Below are positions 22,658 through 31,302 of a stretch of 64,000 bases of DNA, one piece after another (positions within the stretch are counted from its first letter, which is position 1; each line of letters begins with the position of its first letter). Source of the stretch: Streptomyces zingiberis. Lineage in GTDB: Bacteria > Actinomycetota > Actinomycetes > Streptomycetales > Streptomycetaceae. The stretch is from assembly GCF_012034935.1 (NCBI RefSeq), contig NZ_JAATEN010000004.1:62001-126000 (forward strand), given 5' to 3'. The notes beneath the pieces were generated by a model. It had not been told where the DNA came from. It ran no database searches and was given only the letters and a program-made list of their open reading frames with translations. The translations under genes and the position numbers were made by a program.

Positions 22658-23887
22658 TTACCCGGCAACCCGTTCGAAGACCGCGGCGAGCCCCTGCCCG
22701 CCGCCGATGCACATCGTCTCCAGGCCGTAGCGGGCCTCCCGGCGGCGCATCTCGTGCGCCAGGGTGGCCAGGATGCGGGCGCCCGTGGCGCCGACGGGGT
22801 GGCCCAGGGAGATGCCGGAGCCGTTGACGTTGATCCGCTGCTCGTGGTCGGTCTCCGTCAGGCCCAGCTCGCGGGTGACGGCGAGAGCCTGGGCGGCGAA
22901 CGCCTCGTTCAGCTCGATGAGGTCCAGGTCGCCCAGCGCCAGCCCCGCGCGGTCCAGCGCCGTCCTCGTCGCCGGCACGGGGCCGATGCCCATCGTCCCG
23001 GCGGGGACGCCCGCGCGGGCGAAGGAGACCAGCCGCAGGATCGGGGTCAGCCCCAGCCGCTCGGCCGTCTCCGCGCCGGTCACCAGGCAGGCCGCCGCCG
23101 CGTCGTTCTGGCCGCTGGCGTTTCCGGCCGTGACGGTCGCCTCCGGGTCGGACTTCCGCATGATCGGCTTCAGTGCGGCCAGTTGCTCCGCCGTGGTGTC
23201 GGGTCGGGGGTGCTCGTCCGCCGAGACCACCGTCTCGCCCTTGCGGGTCTTCACCGTGACGGGGACGATCTCGTCCTTGAAGTACCCGGCCGCCATGGCC
23301 CGGCCCACCCGCTGCTGCGAGCGGAGCGCGAGGGCGTCCTGGTCCTCGCGGCTGATGCCGTACTCGCGGCGCAGGTTCTCCGCCGTCTCGATCATGCCAC
23401 CGGGCACCGGGTGGTTGACGCCGCCCGCGGTGACACGGCCCCGGGCGAGCGCGTCGTGCAGCTCCAGGCCGGGGCCCTTGACGCCCCAGCGCGCGTCGTG
23501 GGTGTAGAACGGCGCGGCGCTCATCACGTCCACCCCGCCCGCGATCACGACCTCGCTGAAACCGGCGCGGACCTGCATCGCCGCGTCCAGGACGGCCTGG
23601 AGGCCGGAGCCGCAGCGGCGGTCGATCTGCGTACCGGTGACCGACACGGGGAGCCCGGCGTCCAGAGCGGCCACGCGGCCGATCGCCGGGGCGTCGGAGG
23701 TCGGGTAGGCGTGTCCGAGGATCACCTCGTCGACCCGTTCCGGCGCTATGCCGCTCCTGTGGACCACCTCCGCGACGACCAGCGCGGCCAGCCCCGCGGG
23801 ACGCTGCCCCGCCAGTGCCCCGCCGAACCGGCCGATGGGGGTGCGCAGCGGTTCGCAGATGACGATGTCGGAGGAGTGTCCGGGCAT
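22658..23887 (-). CDS. acetyl-CoA C-acyltransferase (thiolase)
   Basis: A 409-residue thiolase that condenses or cleaves acetoacetyl-CoA or longer 3-ketoacyl-CoA. All catalytic features are present: nucleophile Cys92 in RRCGSGLQAV, NEAFAAQ, GHPVGATGARI with the active-site His, and the second Cys in CIGGGQGLAA near the end. ATG 23887 is preceded by GGAAAGG; the open frame upstream is not family-like. The gene stands alone, so beta-oxidation or ketone-body use are both possible. Confidence 0.93.
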   Translation of the reverse strand: MPGHSSDIVICEPLRTPIGRFGGALAGQRPAGLAALVVAEVVHRSGIAPERVDEVILGHAYPTSDAPAIGRVAALDAGLPVSVTGTQIDRRCGSGLQAVLDAAMQVRAGFSEVVIAGGVDVMSAAPFYTHDARWGVKGPGLELHDALARGRVTAGGVNHPVPGGMIETAENLRREYGISREDQDALALRSQQRVGRAMAAGYFKDEIVPVTVKTRKGETVVSADEHPRPDTTAEQLAALKPIMRKSDPEATVTAGNASGQNDAAAACLVTGAETAERLGLTPILRLVSFARAGVPAGTMGIGPVPATRTALDRAGLALGDLDLIELNEAFAAQALAVTRELGLTETDHEQRINVNGSGISLGHPVGATGARILATLAHEMRRREARYGLETMCIGGGQGLAAVFERVAG

Positions 23888-24100
23888 GTCGGGGGCCTTT
23901 CCGGGAGGAGAGGGCAACTCTGCTCCCGACCTTGTCACCTCCGGACCGCCCTGGTCCACTTCCGGTCCTCGGGGAACGGAAGCGGACCGGGGGGCGGGTC
24001 CCCGGACCGAGCGGTGTCCGCCTCCCCGGCCGTATCCCGCCCGCCTCCGGCGGGGAATGCCGCCACTGGAGGGTGCTCGCTCCCGCGGCGCCGGGCGGCG

Positions 24101-24112
24101 GCAAGCGCTTGC
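24101..24112. promoter_or_regulatory. second LacI-type palindrome near the GH44 gene
   Basis: The perfect palindrome GCAAGCGCTTGC has the central CG typical of LacI/GalR operators and lies 67 bp upstream of the CebR box (centre to centre about 68 bp). The regulator is unknown. Confidence 0.5.
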
Positions 24113-24167
24113 GGAAGGGGTTGACCGCAAGCCGGTCGGCCGGGATAGTGCGGGAGTCCGTCCGGCT

Positions 24168-24181
24168 TGGGAGCGCTCCCA
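24168..24181. promoter_or_regulatory. CebR box upstream of the GH44 gene
   Basis: An exact TGGGAGCGCTCCCA palindrome about 270 bp before the GH44 start. Confidence 0.9.
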
Positions 24182-24446
24182 CCTTTTTCTCTCCCCGGTC
24201 CCGCTCCACCCGCTTCCCGCCCACCTCACCGGCGTGCCTTGGCCGGAGGTCCGCCCGGTGCGTGAGGGAGCGGCCGGTTCGCGGCGGGCGGGCGCGCGCG
24301 GCGGTGACGGCCCGCTCACCGGCTCTGTGGCCGCTCCGTCCGTGCCGGGGCCGCGAGCCGCACGGCCGCGCGTCATCCGGGGCCGGCCGGAACGCGGAGA
24401 AGGAAGCCCGAGACGAGACGCCTGAGAAGCCCGGGAAAGGGGCCCC

Positions 24447-26234
24447 ATGCGCACGGTCCGGAAAGCCACCCTCGCGGCGCTCGCGCTGCTGCTGGCGGGT
24501 GCCGCCGTCCCGGCTCAGGCCGGGCCCGTCCACCCGGCGGCCGCCGCGGCGGGACCCGCGCTCACCGTGGACACCTCCATCGGACGGCACGCCATCGACC
24601 CGAACATCTACGGCATCAACTTCGCCGACGAGGATCTCGCCGCGGACCTCCGGCTGCCCGTCCGCCGCTGGGGCGGCAACGCCACCACGCGCTACAACTT
24701 CACGCTCGACGCCTACAACGCGGGCCACGACTGGTACTTCGAGAACCTGTACTACCGCAACGGCACGGCGGATCTCCCCGCCGGGTCGGAGGCCGACAAG
24801 TTCGTCGAGCAGAACCGCCGCACCGGCACCGAGACCCTGCTGACCGTGCCGATGATCGGCTGGACCACGGCCGAACGCAACGACGCCTGCGGCTTCTCCA
24901 TCGCCAAGTACGGGCCCCAGCAGGGCAGTGACGCCCAGTGGCGCCCGGACTGCGGCAACGGCACCGCCTCCGACGGCACCGAGATCAGCGGGAACGACCC
25001 CACCGACACCAGCGTCCGCATCGGCCCGGAGTTCAGCGGCGCATGGGTCCGCCACCTCCGGGAGACGTTCGGCGCTGCGGACGACGGCGGTGTCCGCTTC
25101 TACAACCTCGACAACGAGCCCGACCTCTGGCACGCCACCCACCGCGACGTCCACCCGGAGGGCGCCACTTACGAGGAGATCCGCGACGCCACCTACGCCA
25201 CCGGCGCCGCCCTCAAGGACGCCGACCCCGGCGCGCGGACCCTCGGCCCGGCGGGCTGGGGCCTGAACTCCATGATCTACTCCGGCCTCGACCAGCAGGT
25301 CTGCAGCCGCGAGGGCGGCAGCTGCTGGTCCGACCCGCCGGAGCGCGCCGCCCACGACGGCCTCCAGTTCGCCCCCTGGTACCTGCGGGAGATGCGGGCG
25401 TACGAGGAGCGGACCGGCCGCCGCGTCCTCGACTACTTCGACGAGCACATCTACCCCCAGCAGCAGGGCGTCGCCCTCGCGGACGCCGGTGACGCCGCCA
25501 CCCAGGAGCTGCGGCTGCGCTCCACCCGCCAGCTGTGGGACCCCTCCTACGTCGACGAGAGCTGGATCAACCAGCCCGTGCAGTTCATCCCCCGCATGCG
25601 TGACCTGATCGACGAGCACTACCCCGGCACGAAGGTCGCGATCACCGAGTACAACTGGGGCGCCCTGAACCACATCAACGGGGCCCTCGCCCAGGCCGAC
25701 GTCCTCGGGATCTTCGGCCGTGAGGGCGTGGACCTGGCCACCCTCTGGTCGCCGCCGGGCGCCGGCGACCCCGGTGCCCACGCCTTCCGCATGTTCCTCA
25801 ACTACGACGGCAAGGGCGGCCGGTTCGGGGAGACCGGTGTCCACGCGGCCGGCGCGGACCAGGAGAAACTGTCGGTGTACGCGGCCGAACGCGGCTCCGA
25901 CGGAGCCCTCACCGTCATGGTCGTCAACAAGACGACCCAGGACCTCACGGCGCCGGTCACCCTGAAGGACCGCGGGCGGGCCCGCACCGCCGAGGTCCAC
26001 CGCTACAGCCGGGCCGACCTCACCGCCATCACCCGCGAGGCGGACCAGGCGATCTCCCGCCGGGGCACCTTCACGGCCACCTTCCCCGCCTACTCGATCA
26101 CCGAGTTCGTCGTGCCCGCCGCCGGGGAGGGCTCCCTCACCGCCCGGCCGCCCACGGCCCCTCCGGCCACCGCCGGGGCGGGCCCCATCCCGCCCGCGGT
26201 GGGCCGCGAACCCGGCGGCCACGTGGTGCGCTGA
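24447..26234 (+). CDS. secreted GH44 endoglucanase/xyloglucanase
   Basis: A 595-residue extracellular enzyme. The signal peptide (residues 1-26) ends AQA. The GH44 catalytic TIM barrel begins with the family hallmark VRRWGGNATTRYN (residues 72-84). Glu224 in LDNEPDLW is the expected acid/base and Glu401 in ITEYNWG the nucleophile. A beta-sandwich domain follows the barrel (about 470-565), then a short Pro/Ala-rich tail and no carbohydrate-binding module. Family members cut mixed beta-1,4-glucans, CMC and xyloglucan. The CebR box upstream ties it to the cellulose regulon. ATG 24447 follows GGGAAAGGGG. Confidence 0.93.
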   Translation: MRTVRKATLAALALLLAGAAVPAQAGPVHPAAAAAGPALTVDTSIGRHAIDPNIYGINFADEDLAADLRLPVRRWGGNATTRYNFTLDAYNAGHDWYFENLYYRNGTADLPAGSEADKFVEQNRRTGTETLLTVPMIGWTTAERNDACGFSIAKYGPQQGSDAQWRPDCGNGTASDGTEISGNDPTDTSVRIGPEFSGAWVRHLRETFGAADDGGVRFYNLDNEPDLWHATHRDVHPEGATYEEIRDATYATGAALKDADPGARTLGPAGWGLNSMIYSGLDQQVCSREGGSCWSDPPERAAHDGLQFAPWYLREMRAYEERTGRRVLDYFDEHIYPQQQGVALADAGDAATQELRLRSTRQLWDPSYVDESWINQPVQFIPRMRDLIDEHYPGTKVAITEYNWGALNHINGALAQADVLGIFGREGVDLATLWSPPGAGDPGAHAFRMFLNYDGKGGRFGETGVHAAGADQEKLSVYAAERGSDGALTVMVVNKTTQDLTAPVTLKDRGRARTAEVHRYSRADLTAITREADQAISRRGTFTATFPAYSITEFVVPAAGEGSLTARPPTAPPATAGAGPIPPAVGREPGGHVVR

Positions 26235-26619
26235 CGCGGCGGCCCCCGGCCCGCCCCGCCCGTGACGGGCCGCGCCGGGGGCCGGGGAGCCGTGCGCCGG
26301 CGAGGGCGCGCCCGGCGAGGGGTGGCGCGGTCCGCCACCGGCCGGGTGCCCCCCCCGTGGTCCGTTCCTTCCCCTGCGGCGCGCCCGCTCCGTTTCCCCC
26401 GTTCGGGGCCCCGGCCCGCCTGCCGCACTCCGCGTACCGTTCCCCGTGCCGTGCCGTCCGCCGTTCCCCGTGCCGCCCGGCGCCGTCGCGCCACCCGGCG
26501 CGACTCTCCCCGGACCCCGTGCCGGTGTCCGCCGCGGCGGGCCGCGATAAGTTGGGGCGCGATATACGGGGTGACCGGATGACGGGGCGGCCGGGACGGG
26601 CGGGGAGGCGAGGAGACGG
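26235..26619. other. intergenic region between GH44 and PaaX-like genes
   Basis: I see no gene. A C8 run occurs near 26349. The only A+T-richer patch (GATAAG...GATATACGG around 26547-26570) is a plausible promoter area for the PaaX-like gene. Confidence 0.5.
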
Positions 26620-27603
26620 GTGCAGGGAGCCGTGGACCCGCGGGAGGAGGGCGCCGCGCGGTCCGTCCGGCCGCAGGCCCTGATGCTCGCCCTCTTCGGT
26701 GACCAGATCCTCGGCCGCTCCACCACCGTCTCCACGGGCAGCGTCATCGCCGTGCTGGACCGCCTCGGGGTCAGCGAGCACGCCACGCGCGCCACGGCCG
26801 CCCGGATGGTCCGCCACGGCCTGCTGCGGTCGGTGCGGCAGGGGCGCCAGGCGTTCCTGGGGCTCACCCCGCACGGCTCCGAGGTGCTGCGCGACGGCCG
26901 GAGCCGTCTGGAGGCCGACGTCGTCGACCACCACTGGGACGGGCGCTGGACGTTGCTGACGTTCTCCGTGCCGGAGAGCCGGCGCGCCGACCGGCACGCG
27001 CTGCGCACCCGGCTGGCCTGGGCCGGGTTCGGGATGCTCCGCAGCGGGCTGTGGGTCTCCCCGCGGGAGGCGGATGTGTCCGGTGCGCTGGCCGGCCTCG
27101 AACTGCTCGGCCACGCCCAGGTGTTCCGCGCCGAGGCGGCCCTGTGGACGGACCCGGCGCGCATCGTCCGGGAGGCGTGGGACCTGCCCGCGACCGAGGC
27201 CGCCTACCAGCGCTTCATCGACCGGTGGGCGGACGGCGGACCGCGCCGGGAGGACGGCGCCGGCGGAGCGGCGGGCGCGGCCGGGAGGGAGAGCGCCGGC
27301 CGGCGCGCCGGGGTGGCCGCCGCGCACGCGCCCGGCGCGAGGACAGATCTGCCGGACCTGCCGGACCTGCCGGGCACGTCAGGCGCCCCGGGCGGCGACG
27401 AACCGGACGACCTCTCGCGGCGGATCCTGCTCACCGCCGAGTGGCTGCTGCTCGTCCGCAACGATCCCCGGCTGCCCTCCGCGCTGCTGCCGGAGGAGTG
27501 GTCGGGCGTGCGGGCACAGCGCCTCTTCCGCGCGCTGCTGCGCCGGCTGGTCGGCCCCGCCGACAAACTGGCCGGTGAGCTGCTGGAGACCACCGCGGAG
27601 TGA
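26620..27603 (+). CDS. PaaX family transcriptional regulator
   Basis: A 327-residue DNA-binding protein. The N-terminal winged helix (about residues 15-90, RPQALMLALFGDQILG and TRATAARMVRHGLLRS), the central PaaX domain (WTLLTFSVPESRR, about 105-205) and a C-terminal helical domain are in family order. A disordered insert of about 60 residues rich in Gly/Ala/Pro (27238-27421) splits the last domain; it includes a duplicated LPDLPDLPG. Members repress phenylacetate or other aryl-CoA catabolism, but no paa gene is nearby. GTG 26620 follows GAGGAG. Confidence 0.88.
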   Translation: MQGAVDPREEGAARSVRPQALMLALFGDQILGRSTTVSTGSVIAVLDRLGVSEHATRATAARMVRHGLLRSVRQGRQAFLGLTPHGSEVLRDGRSRLEADVVDHHWDGRWTLLTFSVPESRRADRHALRTRLAWAGFGMLRSGLWVSPREADVSGALAGLELLGHAQVFRAEAALWTDPARIVREAWDLPATEAAYQRFIDRWADGGPRREDGAGGAAGAAGRESAGRRAGVAAAHAPGARTDLPDLPDLPGTSGAPGGDEPDDLSRRILLTAEWLLLVRNDPRLPSALLPEEWSGVRAQRLFRALLRRLVGPADKLAGELLETTAE

Positions 27604-27798
27604 CCACCGCGAGGTGACCGGCGCGGATCGACCGGCGGGGACGGCTCCGGCCGGGCCCTGCTGTACGGGACCGCGCGCGGCCGGCGGCCGCCGATACCCC
27701 TTCCGGGCCTTCTCCGGAGCCCACCCTTCCGGTGACCGGGCGGTGGCCCGGCGAGGCGCCGGCCGTGCCCTGTCGGCGGGCTGGTCCAGAATCGGCAT

Positions 27799-28806
27799 AT
27801 GCCGACTTCTGCGTATCCCTCGATAGCGGCCCTGGACACGGTGCTCGCCTCGATGCCCGGCCTCGGAGAGGCGCGCCGCCGTCAGCTCGGCATGGTGCGG
27901 CGCGAGTTGGAGTCGGCGCTGCGGCAGGACGGACTGCCGGGGGCCGCCGGGGGCACGGTGCGCCGCCTGCTGGAGGCGGAGTCGCTGGGGCCGTACGTGC
28001 GGCTCGCGGAGTCCGGGGCGCTGCGTCACCGCCTGGTCGCCGGGGGCCGGCCGCCCACCTCCGCCCACACCAACCAGGCCCGGCTCATCTGCCTGGACCT
28101 GCTGCGGGAGGCGGCGGGGCTGCCCGCCCTCCACCTCGCGGTGACGGGCGCCCCGGTGCTGCGTCCCGTGCCGGAGGCGAGCCAGCTCGCGGCGTTGCGG
28201 CGCCGGCTGGACGGCGATCTCACCGGCCCGCTGCCGCCGGGCCGGGTACGGCTCACGGCGGTGCTCGCGGTGGTGCTGGACACGGCGGCCCGCTCCGGTG
28301 AGCTGACCTGGCTCCGCGTCGGCCACCTGTCCGAGGGCCGTCATGCCCTCTGGGTGGAGCGGCGGCCGCAGCACGGCACGCTCACACCGCTGCCCGGCGC
28401 GTGGCTGCCGCTGTCGGCGCTGGCCCGGGAGGCGCTCGGGCGGTGGCTGGACGTGCGGGAGGAACTGGTCGCCCAGGCCCACGGCACCAGCCGGCTCTGG
28501 GTCTCGCTGCGCCCGAACCACTCCGGGGTGCCCGGGGCGCGCGGATACCCGGTGGGCCGCCCGGCCGGGATGCCGCTGGAGGAGAACGGGCTCATCACCG
28601 CCTACCGGCGTGGCCGCGCCCGCTACGGCTTCCAGGGCCTGCTGCCGGAGAAGCTGGAGCAGTTGCGCCGTGCGGTCGAACAGCGGAGCGGAGGCGGCCC
28701 GGAGGCGGTGCCGGGCCTGCCGCCGTCCGCGGGGCCGCCGCGTCCGCGTGGCGACGGGGTGGGCCCCGCGGTGCCGCCCGGGCCGGTTCCGCCGCCTCCT
28801 CGGTAA
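27799..28806 (+). CDS. tyrosine-recombinase-like protein lacking the C-terminal catalytic box
   Basis: A 335-residue protein. Residues 130-260 resemble the core of a tyrosine integrase: VLDTAARSGELTWLRVGHL fits box A with its Arg, then a beta-hairpin and a helical region. However, no HxLRH box or C-terminal Tyr motif can be found: the sequence goes from ITAYRRGRARYG to a Pro/Gly-rich tail. Recombinase activity is therefore unlikely, and a DNA-binding role is possible. CAGAAT ends 6 nt before the ATG, so translation may be leaderless. It is followed 42 bp later by the DUF4180 gene. Family assignment is tentative. Confidence 0.65.
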   Translation: MPTSAYPSIAALDTVLASMPGLGEARRRQLGMVRRELESALRQDGLPGAAGGTVRRLLEAESLGPYVRLAESGALRHRLVAGGRPPTSAHTNQARLICLDLLREAAGLPALHLAVTGAPVLRPVPEASQLAALRRRLDGDLTGPLPPGRVRLTAVLAVVLDTAARSGELTWLRVGHLSEGRHALWVERRPQHGTLTPLPGAWLPLSALAREALGRWLDVREELVAQAHGTSRLWVSLRPNHSGVPGARGYPVGRPAGMPLEENGLITAYRRGRARYGFQGLLPEKLEQLRRAVEQRSGGGPEAVPGLPPSAGPPRPRGDGVGPAVPPGPVPPPPR

Positions 28807-28848
28807 TTCCGTCGCTCCGCCGCCGGGACGCGCGTAGCCTCGACCGCC

Positions 28849-29211
28849 ATGAGCGCCATGCGGACGATCCAGGACGTGCCCGTGCTGATGTGCGACCCGG
28901 AGGGCGAGCCCTTCCGCGGTGAACGCGAGGTGCTGGACCTCATCGGGGACGCCGGATACCAGGGGGCCCGGTGGGTGGTCGTACCGGCCGGACGGCTGGA
29001 GGAACCGTTCTTCCGGCTCAGCACCGGCGTCGCGGGCGAGATCGTGCAGAAGTTCGCCAACTACCGGCTCGGGCTGGTCGTGCTCGGTGACATCTCCAAG
29101 CACACCGCCTCCAGCACGGCCCTCCGGGACTTCGTACGGGAGTGCAACCGTTCCCGGCAGACCTGGTTCGTGGCGGACGAGGCGGAGTTGCGGGAGCGGC
29201 TGGGCGGCTGA
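28849..29211 (+). CDS. DUF4180 domain protein
   Basis: A 120-residue protein that is one DUF4180 domain: FFRLSTGVAGEIVQKFANYRLGLVVLGDISKHTASSTALRDF contains the family core, in particular the STGVAGEIVQKFANYR block. Structure and function are unknown in the family, though STAS-like folds are suspected. No Shine-Dalgarno is seen; TAGCCT (28835-28840) lies 8 nt before the ATG, which suggests a leaderless transcript. A second in-frame ATG follows three codons later. Confidence 0.85.
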   Translation: MSAMRTIQDVPVLMCDPEGEPFRGEREVLDLIGDAGYQGARWVVVPAGRLEEPFFRLSTGVAGEIVQKFANYRLGLVVLGDISKHTASSTALRDFVRECNRSRQTWFVADEAELRERLGG

Positions 29212-29280
29212 GCGCCGCCTGCCGGGGGCCCGGCTGGGGAACCGCCGCCCGCGGGGGAGGGGAAGGAGCGGACTCCTGCC

Positions 29281-29907
29281 ATGACCGACATGGGGGCGTT
29301 CCGGGACGCGGTCACCGCGTGGGTGGCTGGCGGCTCCGGTGGCCCTGCCCGTGAGCTGGCCGCGCGCCTCTCCGTACGGACCGTCGTCCTGCTGGAAGGG
29401 CCGAGCGACGCGGCGGCGGCCCACGCGCTGGCCACCGCCCGCGGCCGGGACCTGGCGGCGGAGGGCGTCTGCGTCCTGCCGATGGGCGGCGCGATGAGCG
29501 TCGGGCGCTTCACCGGCGCCCTCGGCCCGTCCGGCCTGGGACTGCGCCTGACGGGGCTGTGCGACGAGGCGGAGTTCCCCTTCTACGCCCGCGCGTGGGA
29601 ACGGGCCGGCGTCGCACGGAGCGGTCCGCGGGAGATCCATGTGTGCGCGGCGGACCTGGAGGACGAGCTGATCCGCGCGCTGGGCGTGGCCCGGGTCCGC
29701 GAACTCGTCGCGGCGGAGGGCGATCTGCGCTCTCTGCGGGCCTTCCTGCGCCAGCCGGCGCAGCGGGACCGCACGGAGCGTCAGCAGCTCCGGCGCTTTC
29801 TCGGCACCAGGAGCGGGCGGAAGATCCACTACGGGCGGGTCCTCGTCGAGGCCCTGGCCCCCGGCCGCGTGCCGGTGCCGCTCGACGGCCTGCTCGGCGG
29901 CCTCTGA
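29281..29907 (+). CDS. stand-alone TOPRIM domain protein (OLD-nuclease-like)
   Basis: A 208-residue protein whose N-terminal 110 residues form a TOPRIM fold: Glu39 in VVLLEGPSDAAA and Asp95/Glu98 in TGLCDEAEF are the expected metal-binding acidic residues. Such proteins are often annotated as ATP-dependent endonuclease of the OLD family, but no ATPase domain is present here. The second half is basic and helical (RTERQQLRRFLGTRSGRK). Its Shine-Dalgarno is enclosed in a small hairpin at 29264-29277. Nuclease activity is an inference. Confidence 0.82.
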   Translation: MTDMGAFRDAVTAWVAGGSGGPARELAARLSVRTVVLLEGPSDAAAAHALATARGRDLAAEGVCVLPMGGAMSVGRFTGALGPSGLGLRLTGLCDEAEFPFYARAWERAGVARSGPREIHVCAADLEDELIRALGVARVRELVAAEGDLRSLRAFLRQPAQRDRTERQQLRRFLGTRSGRKIHYGRVLVEALAPGRVPVPLDGLLGGL

Positions 29908-29952
29908 AGAGGGCGGCTCCAGGCGGCCGGCCGGCGGACTCCGGGACCTCGC

Positions 29953-29977
29953 CGTCCCACCGGCCGCCGGTGGGACG
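29953..29977. terminator. hairpin between TOPRIM and esterase genes
   Basis: CGTCCCACCGG pairs with CCGGTGGGACG across a 3-nt loop (11-bp stem). A second copy of the right arm follows directly, so the arm could slip. It lies between convergent genes. Confidence 0.65.
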
Positions 29978-30069
29978 GCCGGTGGGACGTCACCCGCACT
30001 CGACGGCGGGAGAGGTCCGGCCCCGCGGGTGTGGGCGGGGTCGCGGGGCCGGACCGGCAGGAAAGCCCG

Positions 30070-31005
30070 TCAGCCGGACAGGCCGAAGAACTGCACGGCT
30101 GAGGCCGCCATGCCGCCCATCGGCAGGCTGTGTCCGGCGCCCTGCACGGCGATGGACTCGACGCGCACGGTGCCGGACGAGTCCGCGAACCGCTGGCGCT
30201 GCCAGCTCGGCTGCGGCTGGTCCGTCGAGGTCGGCGTCTGGCTCAGGCCGGCCACGTTGGTCCACTGCTCGGCCGCCTCACCGTGCAGCTGGAACGGGAT
30301 GAGGGTGTCGTTGGTGCCGTGCCACAGCTGCACCCTCGGGCGCTGCCCGGTGTAACCGGGGTAGGCCTGCCGCACCGCGTCCCCCCACTGCTGGGGGCTC
30401 TGGTCCTTGCGGCCGTTGACGCACTGGCTGGTCCAGGGCGCGAAGTCCGCCTCGTTGAGGAAGCAGGAGAAGGGGACGCCCATGAACGCCGCCCCGGCCT
30501 TGAACACGTCCGGGTAGAGGGCGAGCAGGGCCTGCGTCTCCATGCCGCCGGACGAACTGCCGGTGACGAACACCCGCTGGGGGTCGCCCTGGTACTGCCG
30601 CTGGACGTACTCGACCATCGAGACGATCGAGGCCGGGTCGCTGCCGCCGCCACGCCGCTTCGAGGCGTCCGACCAGACGTCGAAACAGTTGCTCATCGCC
30701 GTCTGCTTGGTGGCGGTCGGGAAGATGAGGACGAAGCCGTGCCGGTCGGCCAGGGAACGGAACTCGCTGCCCTGGAAGAAGCCCGGGCCGTTGCCGCCGC
30801 AGCCGTGCATGGCCACGACGATCGCGGGGTTGGCCGGCCGGTTGTCCGGTACGTACACGTGCATGCGGGTGTTGCCCGGGTTGCTGCCGAAGTTGGTGAC
30901 TTCCACCAACGAGGCGGCCTGCGCGGTGGTGGGGGAGACGATCCCGGCGGTCAGGATCATCAGCGCGCCGGCGAGCACCGCGAGGGCGGCTCTGAGTCGT
31001 GCCAT
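30070..31005 (-). CDS. secreted CE1/PHB-depolymerase-type esterase
   Basis: A 311-residue extracellular esterase. The signal peptide ends AQA (residue 30). The MHGCGGNG oxyanion segment (66-73), nucleophile Ser151 in TGSSSGGM, and GAGHSLP carrying the catalytic His complete an alpha/beta-hydrolase of the PHB depolymerase/acetylxylan or feruloyl esterase group. In a plant-polymer locus, removal of acetyl or feruloyl groups from hemicellulose is the likely role. ATG 31005 is preceded by a strong AGGAGG. The divergent neighbour carries a CebR box 218 bp upstream of this start, so shared control is possible. Confidence 0.9.
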   Translation of the reverse strand: MARLRAALAVLAGALMILTAGIVSPTTAQAASLVEVTNFGSNPGNTRMHVYVPDNRPANPAIVVAMHGCGGNGPGFFQGSEFRSLADRHGFVLIFPTATKQTAMSNCFDVWSDASKRRGGGSDPASIVSMVEYVQRQYQGDPQRVFVTGSSSGGMETQALLALYPDVFKAGAAFMGVPFSCFLNEADFAPWTSQCVNGRKDQSPQQWGDAVRQAYPGYTGQRPRVQLWHGTNDTLIPFQLHGEAAEQWTNVAGLSQTPTSTDQPQPSWQRQRFADSSGTVRVESIAVQGAGHSLPMGGMAASAVQFFGLSG

Positions 31006-31222
31006 CTCTGCCTCCTGTGGGGGTTGAGGGAGGAGTCAGAAGCTAGACATCTCCATGACGGTCGGCAAGAGAAACGACGAATGTTGGCCGAAGGTCGCCC
31101 CGGGCGCGGGACGTCATCCGCCGTGCGGGTGTGGGGAGTTGCCCGACGCGGGTGCCGCGCTCGTCCCGGTGTGCGTCTTCCGTCGCAGGGATTCCCTGCG
31201 GCCGGTGAGCGGGTTATGTTGA

Positions 31223-31236
31223 TGGGAGCGCTCCCA
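31223..31236. promoter_or_regulatory. CebR box upstream of the CBM2 gene
   Basis: An exact TGGGAGCGCTCCCA, 66 bp before the ATG of the membrane CBM2 gene and in the shared region with the divergent esterase. Confidence 0.92.
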
Positions 31237-31302
31237 TTCCTGGCGGTGCCCCGCCCCCACGCGTGCCGCCGGGCCCCACCCCCGAAGGGAGAAGCACCAC
31301 CC

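Larger units (their letters stand above)
23888..24446. other. divergent regulatory region, thiolase and GH44 genes
   Basis: No gene. It contains a 12-bp palindrome GCAAGCGCTTGC (24101-24112) and a CebR box (24168-24181), both on the GH44 side. Confidence 0.65.

Noticed and set aside
22650-27164. A 1,504-codon open frame on the minus strand
   Set aside because: It fuses the thiolase region and the antisense of GH44 and PaaX-like genes in a stop-poor frame; the sequence is low in complexity and has no domain over the antisense part.
27799-28806. Active phage integrase marking a prophage or integrative element
   Set aside because: No HxLRH box or catalytic Tyr, no tRNA gene or attachment-site duplication, and no phage genes nearby.
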